Source: UMGS1532 sp045542355 (lineage in GTDB: Bacteria; Bacillota; Clostridia; Oscillospirales; Acutalibacteraceae). Taken from it: a stretch of 52,547 bases of DNA. Positions 41,227 through 49,133 of the stretch are shown here, in pieces. The translations under genes and the position numbers were made by a program. The notes under the pieces are model-generated. The model was not told the DNA's origin. It searched no databases and saw only the letters and a list, made by a program, of their open reading frames with translations. The first letter of the stretch is position 1. Each line of letters starts with the position of its first letter. The DNA is taken from the NCBI GenBank assembly GCA_045542355.1, contig JAZQKX010000008.1, positions 1 through 52,547 on the forward strand, in the 5' to 3' direction.

Positions 41227-41688
41227 ATGGTGAAAAATATAAATGATGCATGTAGGTTAGCTGTGTTTTTCCTTATGATAGCTATGTGTACATTACTCCT
41301 CACTTCCTGCAAAAACGAGGATGTTTTCAGGGATTACACAGAAACCGAAAGTTATAATTCTTGTATTGTTATTGAGGATATTACCGACTCGACGGAAATT
41401 ATTACCGCCAAAGATGGCATCAAACTTATTGACTACAAGCACACAGTTTCTGCTGGTGAATACACATCTCTCACCCTTAAATTAGACGGCGATAAAGAAT
41501 ACAGCATAGAGGTGGAATATTCCTCAGGAATAAGTCAATCCAAAGCACTGGTGCCAAAGGTTTCGGACCAAAACGGTTATGTCACATGGCGGTGGCAGGT
41601 GGGAACAAATTGCAAATCGGGTAAATACCCTGTTAGGATTTATAAAGATACCGAGCTTATATTTGAAACAAGACTTACAGTGAAATAA
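41227..41688 (+). CDS. Putative lipoprotein, unknown function
   Basis: 153 residues. A hydrophobic signal (residues 10-25) ends in the lipobox LLTSC, with lipidated Cys28. The mature part (about 125 residues) looks like a single beta-sandwich: GEYTSLTLKLDGDKEYSIEVEY, split as GEYTSLTLKL and DGDKEYSIEVEY, then YVTWRWQVGTNCKSGKYPVRI. This is similar in style to clostridial Ig-like surface lipoproteins. A second Cys lies in GTNCKSG. It follows the small regulator by nine bases. Beyond an envelope location no role can be given. Confidence 0.7.
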   Translation: MVKNINDACRLAVFFLMIAMCTLLLTSCKNEDVFRDYTETESYNSCIVIEDITDSTEIITAKDGIKLIDYKHTVSAGEYTSLTLKLDGDKEYSIEVEYSSGISQSKALVPKVSDQNGYVTWRWQVGTNCKSGKYPVRIYKDTELIFETRLTVK

Positions 41689-41710
41689 GAAAGGATAAAA
41701 CCATGCTGGA

Positions 41711-41944
41711 TTTTGCATATTACACTCCGATAAAGATGCATTTGGAAAAGAAAAACACAAAGAGGCAATGGCTGAATTCATTAAATTCCTGAACGTGTCA
41801 TCTACCCTGCGTAAATTCGGAATAAAGGCTGAGGAAATTGACCGTCTTTGTGAGCTTTGTACCTTTGGAAGAACACGAACTGTCAAAAGCTACATTGAAA
41901 TGGATTACAAGGTTATAAAAGAGATATTTGAAAGTTGTTATTAA
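41711..41944 (+). pseudogene. Dehydrogenase-like remnant (C-terminal end only)
   Basis: Directly behind the lipoprotein gene, a frame without start codon or ribosome binding site runs for about 78 codons to a TAA at 41942-41944. It contains EAMAEFIKFLNVSSTLRKFG, IKAEEIDRLCELCTFGRTRT and VKSYIEMDYKVIKEIFESCY. The helix pattern and the FLN..STLRKFGIK..EID phrase resemble the C-terminal end of iron-containing alcohol dehydrogenases (from memory). A TAA precedes it in frame. I read it as the tail of a gene whose front was lost when the neighbouring genes arrived. A different small gene is less likely because no start is available. Confidence 0.45.
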
Positions 41945-41950
41945 ATGATA

Positions 41951-41985
41951 AAACCGACTCTGTAAAACACAGAGTCGGTTTTAAA
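41951..41985. terminator. Bidirectional terminator before thrB
   Basis: AAACCGACTCTGT (41951-41963) and ACAGAGTCGGTTT (41969-41981) make a perfect 13-bp stem with a five-base loop. T follows on the plus strand and the mirrored A run precedes. It serves the plus-strand genes from the left and thrB from the right. Confidence 0.85.
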
Positions 41986-41986
41986 T

Positions 41987-42871
41987 TTACATTATTGAAG
42001 CGCCGTTATTATCCACATCTAAGGGCAATATCTGCCAATCTATTTGGCACTCTTTTTTTATGCGTTCGTTCAGATTATCCTTAAAGGCGCTGTCTGTGGA
42101 AATACACATAAGAGTGGGACCTGCACCGCTTAGATAAAAAGCGGTGACACCCAGCTCGCCTGCAATTTTTTCTACAGTTTCATATTCGGTGATAAGACTT
42201 TTTCTATATGGTTGGTGAAGCTTATCCCCCAAAGATACCTTTAGTATATCCTCTTGCCCCGTTTCAAAGGCTTTAAGGCCAACCGCCACACGAGAAATAT
42301 TGAAAACTGCATCGTTTCTGAGCACTGTGTCGGGTAAAACCGAACGGGCTTTTGCGGTGCTTAATTTAAAATCGGGAATAGCCGCCACAAAGTTCCACTT
42401 TTTGTGGATATCATATTTCACGGTATGAGATTTACCGTCTTCTAAAAAGGAAGCGGTAAGACCACCCAACATTGCAGGTGCAATATTATCAGGGTGTCCC
42501 TCAACCTCGGTGGCAATATCTATAATCTCATCGGTTGAGAGACCGCCGTTATAGAGAATATTTGCCGCCATAACTCCCGCCACTATAAGCGCGGCGCTGG
42601 AGCCAAGTCCGCGGGACATGGGTATTTCGGCGCGGATGGTGGCTTTAACACCGCTAAAAGGCATCTGTAAATACTCCAACGCTTTTTTATATGCCACTAT
42701 CGTTAGATTATCGGGAGTTCTAAATTCATCGGGACAGCCGTCAATCACCACACCATCATCAATCTTCTCAAAAGTTACGGTGTTGTAAAGAGAAAGTGCA
42801 CAACCCACGCAGTCAAACCCTGGGCCCATGTTGGCGGTGGTGGCGGGGACTCTCAGAGTTACTTTTTCCAA
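41987..42871 (-). CDS. thrB: Homoserine kinase
   Basis: GHMP-family kinase that makes O-phosphohomoserine, the substrate of threonine synthase. 294 residues. RVPATTANMGPGFDCVGCAL opens the fold. The ATP loop PMSRGLGSSAALIVAGV and the late GAGPTLMCI motif are intact. The start is a TTG at 42871 that overlaps the last 13 bases of thrC, with AAAGGA six bases before it inside thrC; translation of the two is coupled. It is the last gene of the thrC-thrB operon and ends at a shared terminator. Confidence 0.95.
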   Translation of the reverse strand: MEKVTLRVPATTANMGPGFDCVGCALSLYNTVTFEKIDDGVVIDGCPDEFRTPDNLTIVAYKKALEYLQMPFSGVKATIRAEIPMSRGLGSSAALIVAGVMAANILYNGGLSTDEIIDIATEVEGHPDNIAPAMLGGLTASFLEDGKSHTVKYDIHKKWNFVAAIPDFKLSTAKARSVLPDTVLRNDAVFNISRVAVGLKAFETGQEDILKVSLGDKLHQPYRKSLITEYETVEKIAGELGVTAFYLSGAGPTLMCISTDSAFKDNLNERIKKECQIDWQILPLDVDNNGASIM

Positions 42872-44355
42872 GACTTTTCCTTTACCTTTCCAAGCACGAA
42901 GCTGAGCATTTCATCAACCTCGATAACATCCTTATGAAGCACCTCGAGCTTATCGAGTCCGCTTAATCCCTTGGGAACCGAAACGCCTGTTACACTATTG
43001 AGATTTTCCATAACCTTAAATTCGTCGTCAGAAACCTCGGCGCCGATTGCCTCGCTTACAGCGGTGGCAAATTTATAGGGGGAGGCGGTGGAAAGGACTA
43101 TTGTTGGATTGGTATTGCCTGTAGCCTCTTTAAACTGTTCTGCAACATTATAGGCAACGGCGGTGTGGGTATCGCAAAGATAGTTACACATTTCGTATAC
43201 CTTACCTATGGTTTCAACGGTGCCCTTATCGTCGCAACAACCTGCCCAGAACTCCTTATCCAACGCGGATTTTATGGTTTCACTTACTTTATATTCACCT
43301 TTAGTTTTAAGCTCGTCCATATATCCCGCAACTTCATCGGCGTTACAACCGCTCATGAGATACAGAAGTCTCTCAAGGTTGCTGGAAACCAAAATATCCA
43401 TAGAGGGTGAAATTGTTTTGTGGAAGGTGCGGAGACGGTTGTATGTACCCGAGTTTATGAAATCAGTTAAAACATCGTTGGCATTTGAAGCGCAAACCAG
43501 CTTATCCACAGGCAGACCCATGCATTTTGCAAAATAACCTGCCAGGATATCGCCGAAGTTACCGGTGGGAACAACAAAGTTAACCTTGTCTCCTGCCTTT
43601 ATTTCCTCACCCAAAACCAAATCAGCATAGGATTTAAAGTAGTAGACAATCTGGGGAGCCAAACGGCCGATATTTATGGAGTTTGCGCTGGAGAGCACAG
43701 CATTGGTGCCCTCTAACAGATTCTTTTCTTCACACTCTGCAAAGATTTTCTTAACACCTGTTTGAGCATCATCAAAATTACCATTCACAGCGCAAACGCA
43801 AACGTTATTTCCAACCTGTGTTACCATCTGAGCCTTCTGAATTTTGCTGACACCTGCATCGGGATAGAATACGATTATCTTTGTGCCCTCAACATCATGG
43901 AAGCCCTCAAGAGCCGCCTTGCCTGTGTCACCGCTTGTGGCAGTAAGTATAACAATATCCTCAGGACTTGCATTCTTCTTGCGAGATGCGATGATGAGTT
44001 GGGGCAGCATTGAAAGAGCCACGTCCTTAAATGCGCTTGTAGGACCACGGAAAAGCTCTAACACATATTTGTCACCCACCTTAACGGTAGGGGTCAAATC
44101 CTCGGTTTCGAATTTGCCTGTATATGCTTTTTCTACCAGTTCTTTCATTTCCTCTCGACTGAAATCGGTAAAGAGGGTTGAAAGCACATACTCTGCAATT
44201 TCCAGAGTGGTCATGGAAAGGGTCTTTTCCCAGTCGAAATCCAGCTCTTTGAAGCTCTTGAGCATATAAAGGCCGCCATCGGGAGCGATGCCTCTGAGGA
44301 TTGCGGATGAAGCTGAAATCTGTTCTTGATTGTTTCGAGTGCTTTGGTACAACAT
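42859..44355 (-). CDS. thrC: Threonine synthase
   Basis: PLP enzyme that turns O-phosphohomoserine into threonine. About 498 residues, the long (class I) type known from Clostridia and E. coli. LYQSTRNNQ opens the family. GPTSAFKDVALSMLPQL holds the PLP lysine. TATSGDTGKAAL and VPTGNFGDILAGYFAK bind phosphate and cofactor. The start is the ATG at 44355 with GGAGAT six bases upstream; an upstream extension to 44400 has no ribosome binding site. Overlaps thrB. Transcribed divergently from hom, so both branches can be controlled from the same 170-base gap. Confidence 0.95.
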   Translation of the reverse strand: MLYQSTRNNQEQISASSAILRGIAPDGGLYMLKSFKELDFDWEKTLSMTTLEIAEYVLSTLFTDFSREEMKELVEKAYTGKFETEDLTPTVKVGDKYVLELFRGPTSAFKDVALSMLPQLIIASRKKNASPEDIVILTATSGDTGKAALEGFHDVEGTKIIVFYPDAGVSKIQKAQMVTQVGNNVCVCAVNGNFDDAQTGVKKIFAECEEKNLLEGTNAVLSSANSINIGRLAPQIVYYFKSYADLVLGEEIKAGDKVNFVVPTGNFGDILAGYFAKCMGLPVDKLVCASNANDVLTDFINSGTYNRLRTFHKTISPSMDILVSSNLERLLYLMSGCNADEVAGYMDELKTKGEYKVSETIKSALDKEFWAGCCDDKGTVETIGKVYEMCNYLCDTHTAVAYNVAEQFKEATGNTNPTIVLSTASPYKFATAVSEAIGAEVSDDEFKVMENLNSVTGVSVPKGLSGLDKLEVLHKDVIEVDEMLSFVLGKVKEKSWKK

Positions 44356-44413
44356 AATATCTCCATTTCCGGCAAAACAATGCCAATTAATGTCTTGCAT
44401 TATTAATAACTAT

Positions 44414-44442
44414 ATGATATAATAATCCATTATAAAATTCAA
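44414..44442 (-). promoter_or_regulatory. Probable promoter of thrC-thrB
   Basis: On the minus strand TTGAAT (44442-44437), 17 bases, TATCAT (44419-44414), about 60 bases before the thrC start codon. Confidence 0.5.
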
Positions 44443-44456
44443 GTGTTATTTTTCAT

Positions 44457-44502
44457 TTGGCTTTTATTTTTGCAAAATTTCATAATGCTGTGTAATTTCA
44501 GC
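44457..44502 (+). promoter_or_regulatory. Possible promoter and small hairpin before hom
   Basis: TTGGCT (44457-44462) and CATAAT (44481-44486) are 18 bases apart, a weak promoter. AATGCTG and CAGCATT just downstream can form a seven-bp hairpin in front of the ribosome binding site, which might tune translation. No T-box or other known leader is recognisable. Confidence 0.35.
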
Positions 44503-44525
44503 ATTAAAGGAATGAGGAACTTCAA

Positions 44526-45656
44526 ATGAACATTGCGATTCTCGGCTTTGGAACGGTCGGATACGGCGTCTATGAACTCACCCAAAAGCTCCCGGAAGTG
44601 GATGTTAAATATGTACTCGATTTAGTAAAGCACGACGATATATCTGCAAAAAGTGTTACAGATATTAAAGAAATTTTAGAGGACTCCACGGTTGACACCG
44701 TTGTTGAACTTATAGGCGGAAAGCATCCTGCATACGATTTTATTAAAGCATCATTGGAAGCAGGAAAGAATGTTATAACCGCTAACAAACTCGTTATTTG
44801 TGAATATTACGAGGAGCTTACCCAACTTGCAGTATCTAAAGGTGTTGCCTTAAGATACACAGCGGCGGTTGGCGGCGGCATCCCTTGGCTCACCAACTTG
44901 GAAAGAACCGCAAGGATCAGCAAGGTTCATAAAATCAGCGGCATTTTTAATGGCACCACAAACTACATACTGGATGCAATGCACACCGACGGCACCGCCT
45001 TCGAAGATGCGCTCAAAACCGCTCAGAAGCTGGGCTTCGCAGAGGCTAATCCCAGCTCGGATATAGACGGAAATGACACTCAGCGCAAGATTGCCATTTC
45101 CGCTAACATTGCTTTCGGTGTGGCTATCGACCCCCTTGATGTAGACGTTATCGGCATTGCTAAGGTATCGGCTAAAGCTATCAGCGACTTTGAAGCTCAC
45201 GGCTACATCGCCAAGCTCATCGCCACCACCCTTAATAAAGACGGCGAAATCTCCGCTTTCGTTGAGCCCACTATAGTCAGCAAGAGTTCTGACTTTGCCA
45301 ATGTTCCCCAGAACTACAACCTTATTGCTTATGATGCAGATAATGTGGGACACGGAAGCTACATGGGATTTGGCGCAGGGCGTTATCCCACCGCATATAC
45401 CGTTACAAACGACTGCATAGATGTGGCAAACGGAGTTAAAAAGACATACAATGATACTATGAAATCCGTTAGTCTCAACAACGGCGCTGTGTCCCATAGC
45501 TACTACGTTTCAACCTCCGCCCTTTCCGATTTAAAAATCAAGGAAAAATGGAACAATGGCGTTATAACCGAGGAAATATCGGTTAAGGAAATGCATGAGC
45601 TCTACAAAAAAATGTTGGAGACAGACCCCGAGGCATTCATTGCGGGAATTAACTAA
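44526..45656 (+). CDS. hom: Homoserine dehydrogenase without ACT domain
   Basis: Reduces aspartate semialdehyde to homoserine with NAD(P)H. 376 residues. The nucleotide-binding start is GFGTVGYGVYEL. VITANKLVI carries the conserved Lys, GIFNGTTNYIL and DIDGNDTQRKIAI the substrate-site residues. Most Firmicute enzymes have 400-430 residues with a C-terminal ACT domain for threonine feedback. Here the chain ends about 75 residues after the catalytic core and I see no ACT domain. If so, feedback must rest on the aspartate kinase. GAGGAAC lies about six bases before the ATG. First gene of hom-lysC-asd; 11 bases to lysC. Confidence 0.93.
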   Translation: MNIAILGFGTVGYGVYELTQKLPEVDVKYVLDLVKHDDISAKSVTDIKEILEDSTVDTVVELIGGKHPAYDFIKASLEAGKNVITANKLVICEYYEELTQLAVSKGVALRYTAAVGGGIPWLTNLERTARISKVHKISGIFNGTTNYILDAMHTDGTAFEDALKTAQKLGFAEANPSSDIDGNDTQRKIAISANIAFGVAIDPLDVDVIGIAKVSAKAISDFEAHGYIAKLIATTLNKDGEISAFVEPTIVSKSSDFANVPQNYNLIAYDADNVGHGSYMGFGAGRYPTAYTVTNDCIDVANGVKKTYNDTMKSVSLNNGAVSHSYYVSTSALSDLKIKEKWNNGVITEEISVKEMHELYKKMLETDPEAFIAGIN

Positions 45657-45667
45657 GGAGAATTTTT

Positions 45668-46981
45668 ATGTTTAAGGTACTTAAATTCGGCGGCTCCTCC
45701 ATGGCAGACGCCAAACAGTATAAAAAGGTTAAAGAAATTGTAGAGGCTGAGTCCAGCCGCAAGGTTGTTGTTGTTTCAGCCGCAGGTAAGCGTTTTAGCG
45801 GCGATAACAAAATCACAGACCTACTCTATCTTTGCTACGCTCATTTACAATATGGTGTTAACTGCGAAAGCATCTTTGATATGATTGCCGAGAGATACAT
45901 AGAAATCCGCAATGATTTAGGACTTTCTATCGATATCGAAGCAGATTTAGATGCAATCAGAAAAAAGATTGCTTCGGGAATTACACAAGATGAATTGGTT
46001 TCCCGCGGCGAATACCTTTCCGCCAGACTTCTGGCAGATTATTTGGGCTTTAAATTTGTTGATGCAGTTGAATGGCTGACCTTTAAATTTGATGGAACCA
46101 TAGATTTAGATAAATCCTATTCTAAATTGCAAAATATCCCTTACGAAAAAGGTATTGTTATTCCTGGTTTCTATGGCATTTTGCCCAATACAAAAATCAA
46201 GGTATTGACCAGAGGTGGCTCTGATATTACAGGCGCACTTGCTGCCGCCGCTTTAGGGGCAGATGTATACGAAAACTGGACCGATGTTTCCGGTGTTCTT
46301 ATGGCAGACCCCAGAATTGTCGACAACCCCAAACCCATCAAGCATATTACCTACGATGAGCTTCGTGAGCTTTCTTACATGGGCGCACAGGTGCTGCATG
46401 AGGGCACTATTTTCCCTGTTAAAAAGGCTAACATCCCTCTCAATATACGCAACACTAACGACCCATCAGACCCCGGTACGGTTATTATGAAAACCTGCGA
46501 AACCGTGGATGATGACAGTAATGTTATCACAGGCATCACAGGACGCCATGATTTTTCAATTTTAAGCATTAACAAGCACGGCTTATCTGCTGCTGTCGGT
46601 CTTTTAAGAAAGGTTGCGGGAATTTTCGAGAAGCATGGGGTTGCTATTGAATATGCTCCCTCTGGTATAGATTCTGTTTCTTTCGTAATGCCCACAGCAA
46701 GTATTAACGACGAGTTATATAGTGTTATTGCTGAAATCGAAAATGAAATCAAACCTGAGAAGATAGAGGTTGTTGATAAAATCTCTATTATTGCTGTTAT
46801 CGGCAGAGGCATGGCGTTTAAACCCGGTACCTCGGGCAAACTGTTCGCCGCCCTCGGAGAAAACGGAATCAACATCAGAATGATTTCTCAAGGTCCCGAT
46901 GAGAGAAACATTATCGTTGGAACCGACAATAAAGATTACGAAAAGACAATTCGTGTTATTTACGATAGTTTTATTAAATAA
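45668..46981 (+). CDS. lysC: Aspartate kinase with two ACT domains
   Basis: Phosphorylates aspartate, the entry step to lysine, threonine and methionine. 437 residues. The kinase core starts KFGGSSMAD and includes LTRGGSDITGALAAAALGA and YTDVSGV-like ENWTDVSGVLMADPR. The C-terminal third holds two ACT domains (FSILSINKHGLSAAVGLL and IIAVIGRGMAFKPG...INIRMISQG), the likely site of feedback control. The start has AAGGAG seven bases before. Because hom lacks its own regulatory domain, this is the probable control point of the pathway. Confidence 0.95.
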   Translation: MFKVLKFGGSSMADAKQYKKVKEIVEAESSRKVVVVSAAGKRFSGDNKITDLLYLCYAHLQYGVNCESIFDMIAERYIEIRNDLGLSIDIEADLDAIRKKIASGITQDELVSRGEYLSARLLADYLGFKFVDAVEWLTFKFDGTIDLDKSYSKLQNIPYEKGIVIPGFYGILPNTKIKVLTRGGSDITGALAAAALGADVYENWTDVSGVLMADPRIVDNPKPIKHITYDELRELSYMGAQVLHEGTIFPVKKANIPLNIRNTNDPSDPGTVIMKTCETVDDDSNVITGITGRHDFSILSINKHGLSAAVGLLRKVAGIFEKHGVAIEYAPSGIDSVSFVMPTASINDELYSVIAEIENEIKPEKIEVVDKISIIAVIGRGMAFKPGTSGKLFAALGENGINIRMISQGPDERNIIVGTDNKDYEKTIRVIYDSFIK

Positions 46982-46993
46982 GAGGTGCGATTC

Positions 46994-47995
46994 ATGAAAA
47001 AGTTAAATGTTGCCATTATCGGTGCTACAGGCGCCGTTGGCAGAGAAATGCTGAAGGTTTTAGAGGAAAGAAATTTCCCTATTAATACTCTCAAATGCTT
47101 AGCTTCTGCAAGAAGTGCTGGCAAAAAGCTTCCTTTCTGCGGTAAGGAAATCACGGTTGAGGAAGCAACCAAGGACTCCTTCGAGGGTATGGATATAGTT
47201 TTGGGTGCCGCAAGTAACGCACTGGCAAAAGAACTCGCTCCCCATATTGTGAAAGCAGGAGCAGTGTTTATTGACAACTCCAGCGCATTCAGAATGGATG
47301 AGGATGTTCCCCTTGTAATCCCCGAGGTTAACCCAGAGGATGCAATGAAGCATAAGGGAGTTATCTCCAACCCCAACTGCTCCACCATCATCACAGTAGT
47401 TGCAATTAATGCGCTTAATAAATTAAGTCCCATCGAAACCGTTGTTGCCTCTACATACCAGGCAGTATCCGGTGCAGGTGCAGGCGGTCCTGTTGAGCTT
47501 TTAGGCGAATCCGAAGCCATCATGAAGGGTGAAACCTATGAGCCACAGGTTTTCTCCCACCAGATTGCCTATAACCTCATCCCCAAAATCGGCAGTGAGC
47601 TGGAAAACGGCTACACCACCGAAGAAATGAAGATGCAGAATGAGGGCAGAAAGATAATGCATCTGCCCCACCTCACAGTTAGCTGTACCTGTGTTCGCGT
47701 TCCTGTTGTTCGTTCCCACTCCATTTCGGTTGTTGTAAAAACAAAGGAGAAGATTTCGATAGAGGCAGCAAGAGATATCATTGCAAATGCTCCCGGTTGT
47801 AAATTGGTTGATGACCTTGCAAACAACCAGTTCCCCATGCCCCTTGATACAAGCGACCAGGATTTAGTATATGTAGGCAGAATCAGAGACGACCTCACCT
47901 GCGACCGCGCACTTAACATCTGGTGCTGTGGTGACCAAGTAAGAAAGGGCGCCGCTACAAATGCAATTCAGATTGCGGAACTTTTCACTAAATAA
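46994..47995 (+). CDS. asd: Aspartate-semialdehyde dehydrogenase
   Basis: Reduces aspartyl phosphate to the semialdehyde that hom and the lysine branch use. 333 residues. NADP-binding start NVAIIGATGAVGREML; catalytic Cys in SNPNCSTIITVVA; second signature TYQAVSGAGAGG; catalytic His in VPVVRSHS. All intact. The ATG at 46994 has AGAGGTG seven bases upstream; a GTG at 46985 lies within that site and is not used. It ends the hom-lysC-asd operon at a strong terminator. Confidence 0.95.
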   Translation: MKKLNVAIIGATGAVGREMLKVLEERNFPINTLKCLASARSAGKKLPFCGKEITVEEATKDSFEGMDIVLGAASNALAKELAPHIVKAGAVFIDNSSAFRMDEDVPLVIPEVNPEDAMKHKGVISNPNCSTIITVVAINALNKLSPIETVVASTYQAVSGAGAGGPVELLGESEAIMKGETYEPQVFSHQIAYNLIPKIGSELENGYTTEEMKMQNEGRKIMHLPHLTVSCTCVRVPVVRSHSISVVVKTKEKISIEAARDIIANAPGCKLVDDLANNQFPMPLDTSDQDLVYVGRIRDDLTCDRALNIWCCGDQVRKGAATNAIQIAELFTK

Positions 47996-48012
47996 AACCC
48001 TATAAACAAATT

Positions 48013-48045
48013 ACCCCACGGAAGATCCGTGGGGTTTCTTTTTTT
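48013..48045. terminator. Terminator of hom-lysC-asd
   Basis: ACCCCACGG (48013-48021) and CCGTGGGGT (48027-48035) with a five-base loop, then TTCTTTTTTT. Very strong on the plus strand; it also lies behind the DUF378 gene that arrives from the other side. Confidence 0.9.
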
Positions 48046-48253
48046 ACTTGCGGTCGATTACTTCGCCTCTGCTTCTGAAAAGCAAAGAGATGCACCATAT
48101 TCCCGCAAGTGCGATTACTGTGTATATTATCCTTGCTAAAATTGCATCGGAGCCGCCAAATATCCAGGCTACGAGATCAAATTGGAATATACCCACCAAG
48201 CCCCAGTTCAGCGAGCCGATAATAACCAGCAACAAACATATTCTATCTAACAT
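48044..48253 (-). CDS. DUF378 family small membrane protein
   Basis: 69 residues with two membrane helices. The first holds the family phrase IIGSLNWGLVGIFQFDLVAW, followed by a Gly/Ser turn and a second helix (IIYTVIALAGIWCISLLF). The tail is charged. The start is the ATG at 48253 with GGAGG eight bases before; longer versions up to 48316 lack a ribosome binding site. Function unknown; the family is widespread in Firmicutes. Confidence 0.85.
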   Translation of the reverse strand: MLDRICLLLVIIGSLNWGLVGIFQFDLVAWIFGGSDAILARIIYTVIALAGIWCISLLFRSRGEVIDRK

Positions 48254-48368
48254 AAACACAAACCTCCTTTTTGTTTTTCTAACAATATCTTTTACAAAAA
48301 TTCTGCATATAACCATGCTTTATGTAAAAAATATTTTTGAAATTTCAAAAAAGAGGTTAAGGCTTAAT

Positions 48369-48899
48369 ATGATAACCGTTGTTTATTACGGCTTGACGTG
48401 CGGATTCATTACTGAAGAAATAAGCAAAATTTTAGCTAAATACGGTTTGCTTTGGGTAAGCGGTGCTAAGATTACATCAAATTGCGAAAACCCAAAATTT
48501 ATTGCTGTCGAGTGCAACTACCACGCTGATATTAATATATATGAAGGCATAATTGTTACGATAGGCAAAATCACTGATAATTGTAAGCTTAATATAAAAG
48601 GTAACTATAAAGGTGTGGTATTCTCCTCCGATTCAACCGCGTTACGGCTATTAAAAGAAAATAATATAACGACAATTACTTGCGGTATGGCAAGTGAAGA
48701 CACATTAATACTGTCAAGTATAACCGACAGTTCTGCTTTTATATGTCTCCAAAGAAGAATCGAAGCCTTAAGTGGAAACATAATAGAGCCCGCCGAATAC
48801 AAGGTTACTCTAACTCAAAAGGTTACAGATTATGCTTTACTTGCGGCAGCGGCTATTCTTCTGCTCTGCGGAATTGAGCCAGAAGGTCTGGAATATTAA
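48369..48899 (+). CDS. Unknown 176-residue protein
   Basis: Begins MITVVYYGLTCGFITEEISK and ends IEPEGLEY. Alternating strands and helices (VVFSSDSTALRLLKENNI, then TTITCGMASEDTLILSS) resemble a Rossmann-like or Mur-ligase-like piece, and the spacing of SSDSTALRLLKE before TITCGM reminds me of small clostridial proteins of unknown role. No membrane segment apart from a hydrophobic stretch near the C-terminus (ALLAAAAILLLCGI). An AAGG is eight bases before the ATG; a longer reading from 48048 would run antisense through the DUF378 gene and is rejected. I cannot assign a function. Confidence 0.6.
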   Translation: MITVVYYGLTCGFITEEISKILAKYGLLWVSGAKITSNCENPKFIAVECNYHADINIYEGIIVTIGKITDNCKLNIKGNYKGVVFSSDSTALRLLKENNITTITCGMASEDTLILSSITDSSAFICLQRRIEALSGNIIEPAEYKVTLTQKVTDYALLAAAAILLLCGIEPEGLEY

Positions 48900-48936
48900 C
48901 GCAGTAATTTCCAATTACACTGGTTTTGTTTACCTC

Positions 48937-48963
48937 TTATATTTTGATTGCAACTTCATACAA
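48937..48963 (+). promoter_or_regulatory. Possible sigma-G-type promoter of the SASP gene
   Basis: TTATA (48937-48941), 15 bases, CATACAA (48957-48963). The -10 differs from the sigma-G consensus CATnnTA at one position; the -35 (GnATA) is imperfect. Position, 50 bases before the SASP start, fits. Confidence 0.35.
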
Positions 48964-49011
48964 TACTATTGCAAACGCAAAACAAACTTTTACAAAAGGA
49001 GTGAAAACGAA

Positions 49012-49107
49012 ATGGCTAACAAGAATGTAGTACCCGAGGCACGTGAGGCTCTTAACCGTTTTAAGATGGAAGCTGCTAACGAGGTTGGTGTACCTCGCCC
49101 ATCTTAA
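49012..49107 (+). pseudogene. Alpha/beta-type small acid-soluble spore protein, cut short
   Basis: The 31 codons start with MANKNVVPEAREALNRFKME and AANEVGV, the N-terminal half of a DNA-binding alpha/beta SASP (normal length about 60-75 residues). After EVGV the frame reads PRPS and stops, whereas the family continues with a conserved second half containing SRxxGSVGGxMVKxM. That half is not in the window. A GGAG lies ten bases before the ATG. The break coincides with the border of an element with a large serine recombinase, so the gene was interrupted by integration. The stub keeps only the first DNA-contacting helix and should be inactive. Confidence 0.85.
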
Positions 49108-49114
49108 AACGGTT
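49054..49114. repeat. 16-bp perfect inverted repeat across the SASP/element border
   Basis: AACCGTTTTAAGATGG (49054-49069) is SASP coding sequence; its exact reverse complement CCATCTTAAAACGGTT stands at 49099-49114, past the border. With one mismatch the match extends three bases further outward. Inside lies a shorter hairpin CGAGGT/ACCTCG (49080-49085 and 49092-49097). The outer repeat followed by GAGTTTTATT could also act as a terminator. Why the element end mirrors the target gene is not explained. Confidence 0.7.
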
Positions 49115-49133
49115 GAGTTTTATTACATATTTA

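Noticed and set aside
44401..44525. T-box or threonine leader before hom or thrC
   Set aside because: There is no T-box sequence, no run of Thr codons and no terminator/antiterminator pair.
48048..48368. N-terminal extension of the unknown protein at 48369
   Set aside because: It would run antisense through the DUF378 gene, and there is a better start at 48369.
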